From contig WGFD01000167.1 of the NCBI GenBank assembly GCA_015492395.1, forward strand, positions 1 through 5,554: a DNA stretch of 5,554 bases, read 5' to 3'. Below are positions 5,485-5,554 of this stretch, piece after piece. A program made the translations under genes and the position numbers. The notes under the pieces are model-generated. The model saw only the letters and a program-made list of their open reading frames with translations. It was not told where the DNA came from and made no database searches. The DNA comes from Deltaproteobacteria bacterium. GTDB taxonomy: Bacteria > Desulfobacterota > GWC2-55-46 > S146-70. The first letter of the stretch is position 1. The number at the start of each line of letters is the position of its first letter.

Positions 5485-5531
5485 GGGCGTTTTTTTGGGG
5501 AAAATGGGGGAACTTTTTGCAGGTCTTCCAT
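5481..5531 (-). CDS. 16-codon micro-ORF (MEDLQKVPPFSPKKRP) with ideal ribosome binding site
   Basis: ATG at 5531 is preceded by AAAGGAGG (5546-5539) with a seven-base spacer, the best ribosome binding site in the window. The peptide ends at TGA (5483-5481). The ATG sits in the loop of a small hairpin, GGCTTCC / GGAAGACC (5540-5522, one bulge). After the TGA the same frame stays open for another 85 codons to 5223. The micro-ORF could be a leader peptide, the start of a decayed gene or chance. I do not recognise the peptide. Confidence 0.3.
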   Translation of the reverse strand: MEDLQKVPPFSPKKRP

Positions 5532-5554
5532 AAGGAAGCCTCCTTTGGTATAAA

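Larger units (their letters stand above)
5149..5554. other. Non-coding leader region upstream of oppA
   Basis: About 400 bases without a convincing gene. Two overlapping minus-strand frames of 67 and 78 codons cover it, but they are rich in repeat-derived residues, have no ribosome binding site and match no family I recognise. What it does hold is listed separately: two candidate promoters facing oppA, a 32-base inverted repeat, a palindrome-rich patch, a chain of competing GC hairpins and a micro-ORF. On the plus strand, TTGAGT (5433) and TATAGA (5457) could be a weak promoter pointing out of the window, but nothing corroborates it. Confidence 0.6.

Overview
The window holds most of one peptide-type (Opp/Dpp/nickel family) ABC importer operon, read right to left on the minus strand. 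The order is substrate-binding protein, permease B, permease C and the start of ATPase D, which runs off the left edge inside its signature motif. I see no plus-strand gene. The lipoprotein-type binding protein implies a Gram-negative-like cell. Frequent ATA (Ile) and AGG (Arg) codons, roughly even base composition, an unusually large binding protein and a relic of a 23S rRNA-IVP-type four-helix-bundle gene would fit a Nitrospirota or Desulfobacterota-like bacterium. That placement is inference and is weak.

Layout on the minus strand, from the right edge. Positions 5554-5149 are a non-coding, structure-rich leader. It contains a 16-codon micro-ORF with an ideal ribosome binding site, a sigma70-type promoter with a perfect TATAAT, a set of mutually exclusive hairpins arranged like an attenuator, a palindrome-rich patch of about 70 bases, and a second weaker promoter just upstream of oppA. 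Next come oppA (754 aa), oppB (326 aa, 17 bases after oppA), a 197-base gap, oppC (390 aa), and oppD (partial, TTG start, 33 bases after oppC).

The oppB-oppC gap is the most unusual part. Elsewhere the operon is tight, but this gap carries a 182-base unit bounded by an imperfect inverted repeat with a 14-bp perfect core. Inside it, in the operon's orientation, is a 45-codon ORF whose first 21 or so residues look like the start of the four-helix-bundle / 23S rRNA intervening-sequence protein family. The rest of that gene is missing. The best reading is a decayed, internally deleted mobile or dispersed element inserted between the two permease genes, now transcribed with them and abutting the oppC start codon.

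How the genes work together: OppA binds substrate outside the inner membrane, OppB and OppC form the channel, and OppD (presumably with an OppF beyond the left edge) supplies ATP hydrolysis. The substrate cannot be read from the sequence. I found no CRISPR array, tRNA, rRNA, complete insertion sequence or defence system.
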